Positions 22,640 to 29,925 of a stretch of DNA of 32,127 nucleotides are shown in pieces; positions within the stretch are counted from its first letter, which is position 1, and every line of letters begins with the position of its first letter. The notes beneath the pieces were generated by a model that made no database searches, had not been told where the DNA came from, and saw only the letters and a list, made by a program, of their open reading frames with translations. The translations under genes were made by a program, and so were the position numbers. Source of the stretch: a virus; IMG/VR virus record IMGVR_UViG_3300009156_000067, positions 1 to 32,127 of that record; one strand, 5' to 3'.

Positions 22640-23944
22640 TTATGCCTGCGCCGCGATGCCGGCCGCCTGGGCCTGGGCGATCGCCTGGTCCTGGGCGGCC
22701 TGGCCGGCATCCACGTTGAGCGGGACCACCGGAAGCGAATAGGCCGGATCCGGCAGGGTGGGGAGGTTTTCCTTGGCCCTGGCCTCGTTGACCGACATGA
22801 TCGGGACCCCCACGAGGGTCCGGATCGCCGCCGCCCGGTCTTCCTGGGCCCCGCGCAGCTTTTCGTCGATCAGGAATTCGAGGTAGACGTTCTCCCGATC
22901 GGGGAATTCGGAGAGGATCGCCCGCTCGATCTCTTGCTCGAGCAGCGCCAGGATCGGGCCCAGGGTGTCCTGATAGACCACCTTATGCATTTCCTTGGCG
23001 GAGCCGTAGGACATCGAGCCCTCGAGGATCCCCACGGCCTGGGCGGGAATCTGATAGAGCCCCGCCACCACCTCCCGATACCACCGCCGGAAGTCTTGCG
23101 CCTGGGCCTCCTGGGCGGACGGCCCGATCGGCTTGTACGTCATCCCGTCCTCGAGGACCATCATCCGGCCGGCCGGGACGATCCCCGCGTCCTCCGAAAA
23201 TTGCTGTTTCTGCGGGGGCGTCCACTTGGGGGCGTCCAGCGGGCGTTCGATCACCCCGGAGGCCCGGCCCTGTTGATACTGGGTCCGGGCGTATTTCTGG
23301 GCGGACCGCTCGAGGCTCAGGAGCTCGTTCAGGGTCCGGAGCGGGGACAGGCCCAGGGACGCCGGATCCGGGTCATACAGGCGGAAGTGCGCCAGGTCCC
23401 GGAGGGCGGCCACGCCGGGGGCCCCGCTGGGGTAGCGCCACTCCACCCCGGCCACCGCCTCGAGGCCGTCCGCCTCCGCCGGCGGGAGCCAGACGGGCCG
23501 GACGAGCGCCGGCGGGATCCGGACGAGCTGGAGGCCGCCGCCGGCGGGGTGGAGCTTGGCCCACAGGCCAAACCCGAAAATAAAGAGATCGTGAACGGTG
23601 GCGTCAATGAACTGATACGGGGTGGCGGAGGGGTTCGGGGCCGCCAGCGTCAGCGCCAGCCCGTGATCCCGGAGCCGCTCCCGCGAATTGTCCGGAAGCC
23701 GCCGGTAGACGTGCATGGGGAGCTGGGCGACGTTCCGCGCCAGGAAATCCGTACAGGTCCGGACCATCGGGTCCCGGACGTACTGGGTGGCGTAGTCGTA
23801 CGCCGCGTCACAGTCGGAGAGGGTGGCGATCGAGACCGCCCCCAGGCCGGAGAGCCCGAGGCCCGTGGGCGTGGGGTCCCAGGTGGCCTTCCACCCGCCC
23901 CACCGTTGTTGGAATCCTTGGACGAGGCCGGAAAAGACCCCCAC
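22640..23944 (-). CDS. Portal protein (HK97 family)
   Basis: Protein of 434 aa with a GTG start. Family features include the early helix YDYATQYVRDPMVRTCTDF, PMHVYRR, the wing-stem region (LSPLRTLNELLSLERSAQKYARTQYQQG), AGRMMVLEDGMTYKPIG and the clip/crown helix (YREVVAGLYQIPAQAVGI, MSVNEARAKENLP). It forms the dodecameric ring through which DNA is packaged. It lies downstream of terL and a small HTH gene and 13 bp upstream of the protease. An Ala/Gln-rich C-terminus follows the usual end. Confidence 0.93.
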   Translation of the reverse strand: MGVFSGLVQGFQQRWGGWKATWDPTPTGLGLSGLGAVSIATLSDCDAAYDYATQYVRDPMVRTCTDFLARNVAQLPMHVYRRLPDNSRERLRDHGLALTLAAPNPSATPYQFIDATVHDLFIFGFGLWAKLHPAGGGLQLVRIPPALVRPVWLPPAEADGLEAVAGVEWRYPSGAPGVAALRDLAHFRLYDPDPASLGLSPLRTLNELLSLERSAQKYARTQYQQGRASGVIERPLDAPKWTPPQKQQFSEDAGIVPAGRMMVLEDGMTYKPIGPSAQEAQAQDFRRWYREVVAGLYQIPAQAVGILEGSMSYGSAKEMHKVVYQDTLGPILALLEQEIERAILSEFPDRENVYLEFLIDEKLRGAQEDRAAAIRTLVGVPIMSVNEARAKENLPTLPDPAYSLPVVPLNVDAGQAAQDQAIAQAQAAGIAAQA

Positions 23945-23995
23945 GGGGGATCACGGTAGGGCCGCCGCCCACGCAGGGGAAGGGGGTCCGTGGAC

Positions 23996-24025
23996 GGATG
24001 TCCCCGGATGTCCCCGGATGTCCCC
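23996..24025. repeat. Three exact tandem GGATGTCCCC repeats
   Basis: Three exact 10-bp copies stand head to tail between the portal start (23944) and the stop of the small HTH gene (24032). Next to them CCCC-N9-GGGG (24022-24038) can form a hairpin. The helical-turn period suggests a protein-binding site, possibly for the adjacent HTH protein. There is no CRISPR-like spacing. Confidence 0.6.
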
Positions 24026-24031
24026 GCTTTT

Positions 24032-24214
24032 TTAGGGGCGGAGCCGGACCCGAACGCCCAGGCCGGGGGCCAGTCGAGTCTTTTCGACCACGCCTTTGTC
24101 CGCCCACCGGTGGACCGTTTTCCGGCTGACCGCCAGGGCGGCCGCGAGCTGGGCCGGCCGCTGGTATTCCCGGGGATCCTTCAGGGCGTGGGGACGGACG
24201 GGGTGGATCACCAT
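24032..24214 (-). CDS. Small helix-turn-helix protein
   Basis: Protein of 60 aa with a MerR/excisionase-like HTH: QLAAALAVSRKTVHRWADKGVVEK, followed by a basic wing (GLGVRVRLRP). The ATG at 24214 has GGAGG 11 bp upstream. A longer 103-aa reading from 24343 would overlap terL by 29 bp and is less likely. Its position between terL and portal is not standard in HK97-type phages. It may bind the three tandem repeats just downstream and regulate the head genes, or be an accessory packaging factor. Function is inferred from the HTH only. Confidence 0.65.
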   Translation of the reverse strand: MVIHPVRPHALKDPREYQRPAQLAAALAVSRKTVHRWADKGVVEKTRLAPGLGVRVRLRP

Positions 24215-24314
24215 CGGCAGTCGGGCCTCCAGACCCGTCACGGGATCGGCGGGCGGAAGTGAATCCCAGCCCCCCCGGCCGGCCGATCCGGTGCACCGTG
24301 ACAGGTCCCGCCGA

Positions 24315-25970
24315 TTATACGACCAGGAGCCGGGAATCCGCATAGGCGGAGGGGGCCCGGTGGCGGGTGGCCCGATCGAGGGCCATCACCGCCGCCACCA
24401 GGCCGTCGATCTTCGCGGAACTCTTTTCCTTGTCGGGTTTGAGGTTGCCGGCCGGGTCCCGCCGCACCACCAGGTTTTCCACCATCCACCGGATCACGGG
24501 GTGGCCGCCGTGGTGGAGGGCCTGGGCCCCCAGCAGCCGCTCGAACTCCCGCATCGCCGGCGCCATACTCAGGAACCCCTGGCCCATCCCAAACACCCGG
24601 AGGCCCTCCGCCGCGAGCTCGTTACTAAGCTGGGCGGCCTGGAACAGGCGATCGACGTTCAGGTCCACCACCTGGAACCGCCCCGCGTCCTCGAGAATGT
24701 CCGCCCGGACCTGGTCGTACTGGATCACCGCCCCCGGGATCACGGTCAGGTGACCGGTCTGGGCCCAGGCCCGATAGGACGCCCCCATCCGGCCCTGGAG
24801 TTGCGCCTCCGGGACCCAGAGCCGCCACCGGAGGACGTACTGGTCCGGCTCGTCCGTGGGGAACGCCAGACACCACCCCGTCAGGTCCGACACTGCCGAC
24901 AGGTCCAGCCCGCCGTAACAGGGCCGGCCGGCGAACCACGCCGGATCGGTGGGGTAGGGCTGGGCCTGGGCATCCCAGATCGTCCGGTCGATCCACTGGG
25001 CCGCGGTCTGGAGCCACTCGTTCAATCGCTTTTGCCGGAACACGTACTGCCGGGCCGGCATCCCGGCCGCCTGGCGGGCCTGTTTCTCGAGATCGTCCCG
25101 GGTGACCGACACCCCATAGTTGGGGTTCGCTTTGGCCCAGGAGCCTTCCTCCTGCCACGCGTCCCCCTCATCGATCCCCGTCACAAACGCGAACCAGGAG
25201 GGATCCTCGAGGGCCCGGGTGAGGACGTTCACGGAATAGGTATGATGTTCAAAACAGATACTTTCCCGGCTCACCCCGGCCGTGGTGATCTCCGCGATCA
25301 CCGGCTGGCGCCGGCCGCCCAGGGCGGAGTGCATGACGTCCACCACCTCAGACGTGGGGTGGGCGTGGAGCTCGTCGATCACCACCCCATGGGGGCGGAG
25401 GCCGTCGAGCTTCTGGGCGTCCGCGGAGACCGCCTCGAGCTTCCCCCCCCAGGCCGGCGCCGTGACCGCATGGCGGGAGACCGCGACAAACGGGCGGAGC
25501 TGGCCGGGGGTGGCGAGGACCAGCCCGCGGGCCGTGTCGAGGACGATCCGGGCCTGTTCCCGCTTGGTGGCCGCGCAGTAGACCTCCGCCGCCGGCTCAT
25601 CATCGAACGCCGTCAGGAGGATCGCCCACCCGGCCAGGAGCGTGGATTTGCCGTTGCTCCGGGGGACTTCGATATAGGCCACCCGAAAGCGCCGGCGCCG
25701 GCTCCGGGGCTCCACCCAGCCGAACAGGGAGCCGGTTAGGAACGCTTGCCACGCCATCAGTTCGAGGGCCTGGCCGGCCCACTCGCCTTTGAAGTGCCGG
25801 AGCTGGGGGAAGAACTCGATCGCGGACCGGGCCCGGCGCCGATCGAACACCCAGACCCCGTCCTCGAGGTCCCGGAGGTGGCGGGCGGCCGCGGCCCGGT
25901 GGTAGTGATTGGCGGGGACCTTCCCGGCCACCACCTGGCGGGCGTAGATCCCCACCGGGTCCGGGAGCAT
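24315..25970 (-). CDS. terL: Terminase large subunit
   Basis: Protein of 551 aa, the DNA-packaging ATPase and nuclease. Walker A is at 102-110 (VPRSNGKST) and Walker B at 196-200 (VVIDE followed by LHAHP). The nuclease domain shows D356 (GGLDLSAVSDLTGW) and D522 (KIDGLVAAVMALDRA). The pattern is that of the HK97-type Terminase_1 family. The ATG lies 3 bp after the stop of the 59-aa gene and the terS gene is next upstream. It packages DNA with TerS and docks on the portal. The family points to cohesive-end (cos) packaging, but no cos site was identified. Confidence 0.95.
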   Translation of the reverse strand: MLPDPVGIYARQVVAGKVPANHYHRAAAARHLRDLEDGVWVFDRRRARSAIEFFPQLRHFKGEWAGQALELMAWQAFLTGSLFGWVEPRSRRRRFRVAYIEVPRSNGKSTLLAGWAILLTAFDDEPAAEVYCAATKREQARIVLDTARGLVLATPGQLRPFVAVSRHAVTAPAWGGKLEAVSADAQKLDGLRPHGVVIDELHAHPTSEVVDVMHSALGGRRQPVIAEITTAGVSRESICFEHHTYSVNVLTRALEDPSWFAFVTGIDEGDAWQEEGSWAKANPNYGVSVTRDDLEKQARQAAGMPARQYVFRQKRLNEWLQTAAQWIDRTIWDAQAQPYPTDPAWFAGRPCYGGLDLSAVSDLTGWCLAFPTDEPDQYVLRWRLWVPEAQLQGRMGASYRAWAQTGHLTVIPGAVIQYDQVRADILEDAGRFQVVDLNVDRLFQAAQLSNELAAEGLRVFGMGQGFLSMAPAMREFERLLGAQALHHGGHPVIRWMVENLVVRRDPAGNLKPDKEKSSAKIDGLVAAVMALDRATRHRAPSAYADSRLLVV

Positions 25971-25973
25971 CGC

Positions 25974-26153
25974 CTAACCTGGCCTTTGTCCCTTTAGCTC
26001 ATCCCAGCGCCCCCGGCGGATCGCTTCATCTTTCAGCGACTTGAAGATCATCGCTACCGCCTGGATCATCTGCGTTAACGCCTCATCCGTTAGCGATCCG
26101 ATCGCCGCTGCCGTCCATTCGTCTGGAGAGAGGCCCTTTATGATCTTGGTCAT
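25974..26153 (-). CDS. Small helical protein between terS and terL (59 aa)
   Basis: Protein of 59 aa starting MTKIIKGLSPDEWTAAAIGS and ending KGQRPG. It is predicted to be almost entirely helical. It lies 1 bp after the terS stop and 3 bp before terL, so it belongs to the packaging operon. Codons differ sharply from all neighbours: GCG, GAT, CTA, TTA, ATA and AAA are used, and GC content is visibly lower. This suggests recent acquisition. No family was recognised. A terminase accessory role or a selfish small gene are both possible. The reading frame is clear and intact. Confidence 0.65.
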   Translation of the reverse strand: MTKIIKGLSPDEWTAAAIGSLTDEALTQMIQAVAMIFKSLKDEAIRRGRWDELKGQRPG

Positions 26154-26154
26154 T

Positions 26155-26676
26155 TCAGCCCCGGAGCTTGGCCCGGCCGGCCAGCCAGGCCCCGAACGGA
26201 TTGAGGCCCACGGCCGGCACCCCCGGCCCGTCCGGTTCGAGCTGGCGGACCCGGGCGGAGGACATGGGGGACCAGCCGAACTCGCCCAGGAACCGCATGG
26301 TCTGAAGCTGGAGCTTATCGAAGCGCCGATCGAGGGCCAGGGCCACCCGGTAGAACTCCGGGGTTCGGTCCTTGAGGGGGACCGCCCGGATCCGGGCCCG
26401 GTCCTGGGCTACGCGGGTGAGGTCCGCGATCGAGGTGGCGAGGATCGCCACCGCCTCCCCGTGCGAGGCGTTCAGGACCTTCGCCGCCATGAGCTCCGCC
26501 ACGATCCGCTGGTATTCCTCGAGGGCCACCGGGTCCCCCTTGATCCGGATCGGGGGCTCCGGGGCCACCTCGAGATAGACGGGTTCTGTTTTGTGGCGCC
26601 GGCGGAGCTCCGCCCCCTCCACCAGCTTGATCTGCCGGCTCTTGGGCCGCCGGCCCCGCCGCCAGGTCTCAGACAT
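26155..26676 (-). CDS. terS: Terminase small subunit (P27 family)
   Basis: Protein of 173 aa. The basic start GRRPKSRQIKLVEGAE, followed by a short Pro-rich acidic stretch (EVAPEPP), is the P27-family signature. Helices with a Y-x-x-A-x-x-L-D pattern follow (FYRVALALDRRFDKLQLQ). TerS recognises the packaging start and regulates TerL. It is the first gene of the late operon and is preceded by an AT-rich 120-bp region with operator-like palindromes. An AGGT lies upstream of the ATG. Good match by motif and order. Confidence 0.85.
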   Translation of the reverse strand: MSETWRRGRRPKSRQIKLVEGAELRRRHKTEPVYLEVAPEPPIRIKGDPVALEEYQRIVAELMAAKVLNASHGEAVAILATSIADLTRVAQDRARIRAVPLKDRTPEFYRVALALDRRFDKLQLQTMRFLGEFGWSPMSSARVRQLEPDGPGVPAVGLNPFGAWLAGRAKLRG

Positions 26677-26793
26677 ATAGGAGTTTACCTATGAAAACCT
26701 TAAGGAAAAGCCACAATTACGCCGTCATACGTAAAGACCTGACCGGGCGGTCCCCAGCGCCCCGGCCCCATGATTTGATCCCCCTTCCCCGCC

Positions 26794-26833
26794 GGAAACA
26801 TTTCATCGAAACTGTTTCGCGGAAAAGTTTTCC
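26794..26833. promoter_or_regulatory. Cluster of three operator-like palindromes upstream of late operon
   Basis: Three adjacent AT-rich pseudo-palindromes stand in very GC-rich DNA: GGAAACATTTC (26794-26804), CGAAACTGTTTCG (26807-26819) and GGAAAAGTTTTCC (26821-26833). Centres are about 13-14 bp apart. They overlap the 3' end of the 82-aa gene and lie about 120 bp upstream of terS. This looks like a repressor or activator site for the late promoter. The gap 26677-26793 is AT-enriched and contains CCTTAAGG, but no convincing -35/-10 pair was found. Confidence 0.5.
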
Positions 26834-27051
26834 CGCCGCGAGGCCGGCCGGGACACACCGGACAGGCGGACGAACGCGACCGCGGAGCGCGGGACCCAGG
26901 CCACCCCCCCCACCCCCAGCGTGCGGCCGGAGCGGAGCGGGGTGGGGGTCAGGGCCCGGACCCAGTAACGGACGGAGGTCCGGCCCACGATCTCCACCAG
27001 GTGATCGGCCGGCGCCCCCGCCCACGCCCCCAGCAGATAGCCCGTGGTCAC
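26803..27051 (-). CDS. Small conserved-looking phage protein (82 aa)
   Basis: Protein of 82 aa with a GTG start overlapping the previous stop (GTGA). The start MTTGYLLGAW and a beta-rich middle (VEIVGRTSVRYWVRAL, GVAWVPRSAVAFVRL) look like a compact small domain. The end becomes basic (SRRENFSAKQFR) where the operator-like palindromes lie. Function unknown. It may share an origin with the neighbour at 27048, since both combine a hydrophobic strand pattern with Arg-rich loops, but this is weak. Part of the early operon of small coupled genes. Confidence 0.5.
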   Translation of the reverse strand: MTTGYLLGAWAGAPADHLVEIVGRTSVRYWVRALTPTPLRSGRTLGVGGVAWVPRSAVAFVRLSGVSRPASRRENFSAKQFR

Positions 27052-27272
27052 CCCCCACTCCCCCCCGCCGCGGGGCGGGACACGAGATCCCAGGTGTAGA
27101 CCAGCACGGACCGCCAGCCCGTCCCGGTGGACTCATACAGGACCGCCCGCACCGGGCCCCGCGTGGGGACCACCCGGACCCGCGTCCCCTGGGGATACCG
27201 GACCGGATCGAACACCGGCGGGATCGCCCGCGCATCCTCCGACTCGAGCTCCAGATCGACCGCGGTCAGCAT
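27048..27272 (-). CDS. Small protein of unknown function (74 aa)
   Basis: Protein starting MLTAVDLELESEDARAI with mixed charged and beta-like segments (YPQGTRVRVVPTRGP, RAVLYESTGTGWRSVLVYTWDL), suggesting a small beta barrel. A GTG two codons upstream (27278) is an alternative start. The stop overlaps the following gene. No family was recognised. Its neighbours are small zinc-binding proteins and the late operon regulator region. Role unknown. Confidence 0.5.
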   Translation of the reverse strand: MLTAVDLELESEDARAIPPVFDPVRYPQGTRVRVVPTRGPVRAVLYESTGTGWRSVLVYTWDLVSRPAAGGSGG

Positions 27273-27298
27273 GGCCACCCCCCGCGCCCCGCCCCCGC

Positions 27299-27514
27299 CT
27301 ACGCCGCCGGGGGGGGCGGATCATCATCCAGAAACCTGTGACACCGGCCGCAGTACCGTTCCGCCACGTCCCGCGGGTGGAAGGACTCGAACCCACAGGT
27401 GAGACAGACCAGTGACTCCCGCCGGCCATGGGCCGCGGGGATCACCACCCAGCCCGGCCGGGGCGTGAGTTGTTGCACCGTCGCCACGAACCGATCGAGA
27501 TCGTCCCGGGTCAT
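27299..27514 (-). CDS. Small zinc-ribbon protein
   Basis: Protein of 71 aa with two Cys pairs: C37-x2-C40 (LVCLTCGFESF) and C55-x2-C58 (RYCGRCHRFL), the layout of a zinc ribbon. An N-terminal helix (DDLDRFVATVQQL) precedes it, and the end is acidic and Pro-rich (DDDPPPPAA). The ATG overlaps the previous stop (ATGA). Such short zinc ribbons are frequent in phage early regions, often binding nucleic acid or host proteins. Function is not evident. Confidence 0.65.
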   Translation of the reverse strand: MTRDDLDRFVATVQQLTPRPGWVVIPAAHGRRESLVCLTCGFESFHPRDVAERYCGRCHRFLDDDPPPPAA

Positions 27515-27744
27515 AGCACCAACCGCGCCGGAAATGCTTCCATAGCCCGGCCGGACGCCGGCCGCGGTAGATCCTGCTCCAGTAATTCCGCCTCAAAGGC
27601 CGACTGATCCTGATCACGGTGGACCGCTATTCGGGTGATTAGCACAATGACCTCTGTCCCCCGCTCAGTCCGTCCCTCCCAGACGCGGGCCGGGACACCA
27701 TTGACTTCAATAATCCTGCTCGTGTTTTCCAGCGTTAATGTCAT
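27511..27744 (-). CDS. Small protein of unknown function (77 aa)
   Basis: Protein of 77 aa, starting MTLTLENTSRIIEVNGVPAR at an ATG with GGAGG upstream and overlapping the next gene by ATGA. The core (VNGVPARVWEGRTERGTEV, VIVLITRIAVHRD) is beta-rich and the C-terminal half is acidic then basic. A longer reading from 27921 contradicts the ribosome site. Codons are somewhat less GC-biased than in neighbours. No family was identified with confidence. Confidence 0.6.
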   Translation of the reverse strand: MTLTLENTSRIIEVNGVPARVWEGRTERGTEVIVLITRIAVHRDQDQSAFEAELLEQDLPRPASGRAMEAFPARLVL

Positions 27745-27983
27745 CGTTCCCCCCTCCGCTTGCGTTGCGTCCGCCACGTTCCCGCCTGGGGACAATCGGC
27801 CACATGGGAGACCGCCCACCGCCGCCCATCCGTCCCCACCCGGATCGACGCCACGGAGAGCGGGAGGCGGACGCCCATGGGCGTCACCATCCAGACCACC
27901 GACGCCCCGCACGCCGGACACAGTTGGAGGAGCGGGTCCGGCTCCGGGACCAGATACTCGAGGGCATCCCCGGCCAAGCGCAT
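27741..27983 (-). CDS. Small zinc-binding protein (80 aa)
   Basis: Protein starting MRLAGDALEYLVPEPDP with C22-x2-C25 (LCPACGASV) and a later His and Cys (SHVADCPQAG, near residues 60-64) that could complete a zinc site. The middle (VRLPLSVASIRVGTDGRRW) is beta-like and the end is Arg-rich. A GTG one codon upstream (27986) is also possible. Overlaps the HNH gene stop, so probably coupled to it. Likely nucleic-acid or protein binding; function unknown. Confidence 0.6.
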   Translation of the reverse strand: MRLAGDALEYLVPEPDPLLQLCPACGASVVWMVTPMGVRLPLSVASIRVGTDGRRWAVSHVADCPQAGTWRTQRKRRGER

Positions 27984-28336
27984 CACCGCTCCCCCGGCCG
28001 GGCCCAGCCGCCGGCCGCCGTGATCTGACTATGGTGGGCGTGACAGAGCGCCACCAGGTTGTCCCAGGTATCGGGCCCGCCGTCCCGCTTGGCCACGCGG
28101 TGGTGGGCGTCTGTCGCCGGGAGCCGGCACCCCGCCACCTGACACTGGGGGTGCGCCCGCAGGAACCGGGCCCGGAGGTGGCGCCACCTGACCCCGTACC
28201 CCCGGCTCGCCGCCGTCCCCCGGAGGCGGTCCAGCTCCCCCTGCCGCTCCGTCTGGAGGGCCTGGGCGTGGGTGTCGCACCGTCCGCCCACCGTGGCCGG
28301 GAGGGGGCACCCCGACGCCTGACAGGGCCGGAGCAT
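27983..28336 (-). CDS. HNH endonuclease
   Basis: Protein of 117 aa with the HNH core DAHHRVAKRDGG, WDNLVALCHAHHSQ near its C-terminus: paired His, Asn and the final His-His. Two related Cys segments (CQASGCPLPAT at 5-15, CQVAGCRLPAT further on) probably bind zinc. HNH enzymes near terminase genes assist cleavage during packaging in HK97-type phages; homing nucleases are the alternative. The ATG overlaps the previous stop (TGATG). An earlier start at 28381 would overlap the neighbour by 46 bp and is less likely. Confidence 0.85.
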   Translation of the reverse strand: MLRPCQASGCPLPATVGGRCDTHAQALQTERQGELDRLRGTAASRGYGVRWRHLRARFLRAHPQCQVAGCRLPATDAHHRVAKRDGGPDTWDNLVALCHAHHSQITAAGGWARPGER

Positions 28337-28569
28337 CACCGCGCCTCGAGCCAGCAGGGCCGGCCGCCGGGGCGGAGACACCCGGCCTTACACCGCGCCA
28401 CCTCGCCAGACAGGGCCATGGCGTACGCCTCCCGGACCCGGGCGGCCTCGAGGACCTGGGTGAGGAGATCCCGCTCCGCCGGGAGCAGGGCCGCCCGTTG
28501 CACGATCGCCTCTGCCGCGTTCAGGAGGGCGTGGTCCTCGAGGACCCAGAGGGGGCGGAGGTCCGTCAT
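28336..28569 (-). CDS. Small helical protein of unknown function (77 aa)
   Basis: Protein of 77 aa, predicted mostly helical (LWVLEDHALLNAAEAIVQRAALLPAE in two pieces, then LTQVLEAARVREAYAMAL), with C60, C64 and C72 near the end (ARCKAGCLRPGGRPC). Coupled to the PP-loop gene by ATGA and to the HNH gene by TGATG. The cysteines could bind a metal. Its placement between the two genes is the only hint of function. Confidence 0.6.
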   Translation of the reverse strand: MTDLRPLWVLEDHALLNAAEAIVQRAALLPAERDLLTQVLEAARVREAYAMALSGEVARCKAGCLRPGGRPCWLEAR

Positions 28570-29369
28570 ACGCCGCAGACCCCCTGACACTCGTCGCCGA
28601 ACAGCCGGCCCTGGCCGTGGTCCTCCGCGGTGGAGAGATCCACGAGCTCGAGCGGGATCAGTTGCCGGTGCAAGTACCACGCTTCCCCGGCGGGCCGTTT
28701 GGGACCAGGGATGCCGGGGCGGATCGTCCGATCCATCGCCACGGCCTCCGCCCAGCCGGCCGGGTCCTCCCGCTGGAGATCCCGCCAGTACCGATCGTCG
28801 TGGTAGGGGCAGAACGTACAGGCGGACTTGGGGGGGCGGGGGAACCCGCTGGCCTCCAGCCAGTCCAGACAGGATCTCCGGGTCAGGTGGCGATCGACCA
28901 GGGGATAGGCATTGCGGATCCATCGGAACCGCGCATCGCGCATCCGGTGGGCCTCGTCCCAGGAGATCCCGATCCATTGCTCCACGGCCACCGATCGCGG
29001 GCCCCGGCTCCGGGGGCCGATCCCGGTTATGTCCCGGAGCTTGCGTTGAATCGGGACGATCTTGAAATCCTGTGAACACTCCCGGCGAATCATCCCGCCC
29101 CCGCCCGTATAAAAGGGCGGGCGGGCGTCCAGCCGGCGGTCCCCGGCCATGGCCGCGTGGATCGCCTCGCCCAGGTGGCCGGCCGTCACCCGGTGGATCG
29201 GGAACGGGACCACCCCCTCGAGCCAATCCAGGTGGCGGTAGACGCCCGCCGGCTCCGCTTGGGTGTCCGCAAAAATCGCCCCGTCGAGGGCCGGCAGCTC
29301 GCCCACGGCGGACATGAGGGCGAGGGTTGAACTTTGGACCCCGGCGCCCAGCGACAGGATCCGGATCAC
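28566..29369 (-). CDS. PP-loop ATPase, PAPS-reductase-like phage protein
   Basis: Protein of 267 aa. The N-terminal SLGAGVQSS (residues 6-14) is a PP-loop nucleotide-binding motif, followed by AIFADTQAEP. C98 (RRECSQDFKI) and C184-x2-C187 (SACTFCPYHDDRYW), with C261 and C265 at the end, could carry a metal or Fe-S centre. The set matches a group widespread in siphophages, annotated as phosphoadenosine phosphosulfate reductase family; the real substrate is generally unknown. Adenylating chemistry in nucleotide or DNA modification is plausible. Neighbours are a DUF1064 nuclease and an HNH gene, both translationally coupled. Confidence 0.8.
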   Translation of the reverse strand: MIRILSLGAGVQSSTLALMSAVGELPALDGAIFADTQAEPAGVYRHLDWLEGVVPFPIHRVTAGHLGEAIHAAMAGDRRLDARPPFYTGGGGMIRRECSQDFKIVPIQRKLRDITGIGPRSRGPRSVAVEQWIGISWDEAHRMRDARFRWIRNAYPLVDRHLTRRSCLDWLEASGFPRPPKSACTFCPYHDDRYWRDLQREDPAGWAEAVAMDRTIRPGIPGPKRPAGEAWYLHRQLIPLELVDLSTAEDHGQGRLFGDECQGVCGV

Positions 29370-29779
29370 CAGACCACCTCCGCCGTTTCCGTTACCGTCA
29401 GCCCGTGGATCGCGTGCATGAGTTTGACTTTGAGCCTGTAGGTTTCTGTCCGGGTCACGGCCGATCCCTTGTAATCCTCGATCACCTGGACCCCCGACGC
29501 CGCCACCCAGTAGACAAAATCCGCCACGTAGTGACCCACCACCTCCCCGTCCACGCCCACCGGGAGCGGAAAGGGGACCTGGATCTGGAGCGCCCGGATC
29601 AGCCCGGCCCGCTCCGCGTGGACGAGCTCGAGATACCGGGCGGCCTCGCCGCCAGAATCAAACATCCGGCCGGCCACCTCCGTCCGCCGGGCCCCGTACT
29701 TGGGCCGCCGTCTGGGGGGTGGGAGGCCCGCCCGCTCGAGCGCCGGGAGCCGGGTCCCCGCCGGGAGGTGAACGGTCAT
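29366..29779 (-). CDS. DUF1064 family PD-(D/E)XK-like nuclease
   Basis: Protein of 137 aa. Features are KYGARRTEVAGRMFDSGGEA near 27-46, then HYVADFVYW with D87, and VIEDYKG with E101/D102 and K104, a PD-(D/E)XK arrangement. E45 is a further possible metal ligand. The family occurs in phage replication and recombination regions and may resolve DNA junctions. The ATG overlaps the previous stop (ATGA). The core match is good, though biochemical function is not established for most members. Confidence 0.8.
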   Translation of the reverse strand: MTVHLPAGTRLPALERAGLPPPRRRPKYGARRTEVAGRMFDSGGEAARYLELVHAERAGLIRALQIQVPFPLPVGVDGEVVGHYVADFVYWVAASGVQVIEDYKGSAVTRTETYRLKVKLMHAIHGLTVTETAEVVW

Positions 29780-29925
29780 CGCTTCCCCGTCCGCTGGCCC
29801 AGGAGCCGCTCCAGGGCCTCCAGGCGGGTCGGGTGGTCCACCGGGTCTCGGCGCCGGACGCGGGCCCGGAGCACCCCCCAGAGGACGCCCAGGAGGACGA
29901 GCAGCCCGATCGCCGTCTGTCTCAT
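29776..29925 (-). CDS. Small single-helix membrane protein (49 aa)
   Basis: Protein of 49 aa with one N-terminal transmembrane helix (MRQTAIGLLVLLGVLWGVL) and a basic, helical cytoplasmic tail (RARVRRRDP, TRLEALERLLGQRTGKR). The ATG overlaps the stop of the upstream XRE gene (ATGA) and its own stop overlaps the DUF1064 start. A longer reading from 29979 is less likely because this ATG is coupled. Function unknown; a membrane-sited early protein. Confidence 0.6.
   Translation of the reverse strand: MRQTAIGLLVLLGVLWGVLRARVRRRDPVDHPTRLEALERLLGQRTGKR

Noticed and set aside
23996-24025. CRISPR-like array
   Set aside because: Repeats are only 10 bp and directly abutting, with no spacers. The same applies to the arrays at 2131-2164 and 30512-30601.
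26677-26793. A sigma70 promoter for the late operon
   Set aside because: Pairs such as TTGTGG with CATAGG at 17 bp are too weak to call. Only the palindrome cluster is reported.
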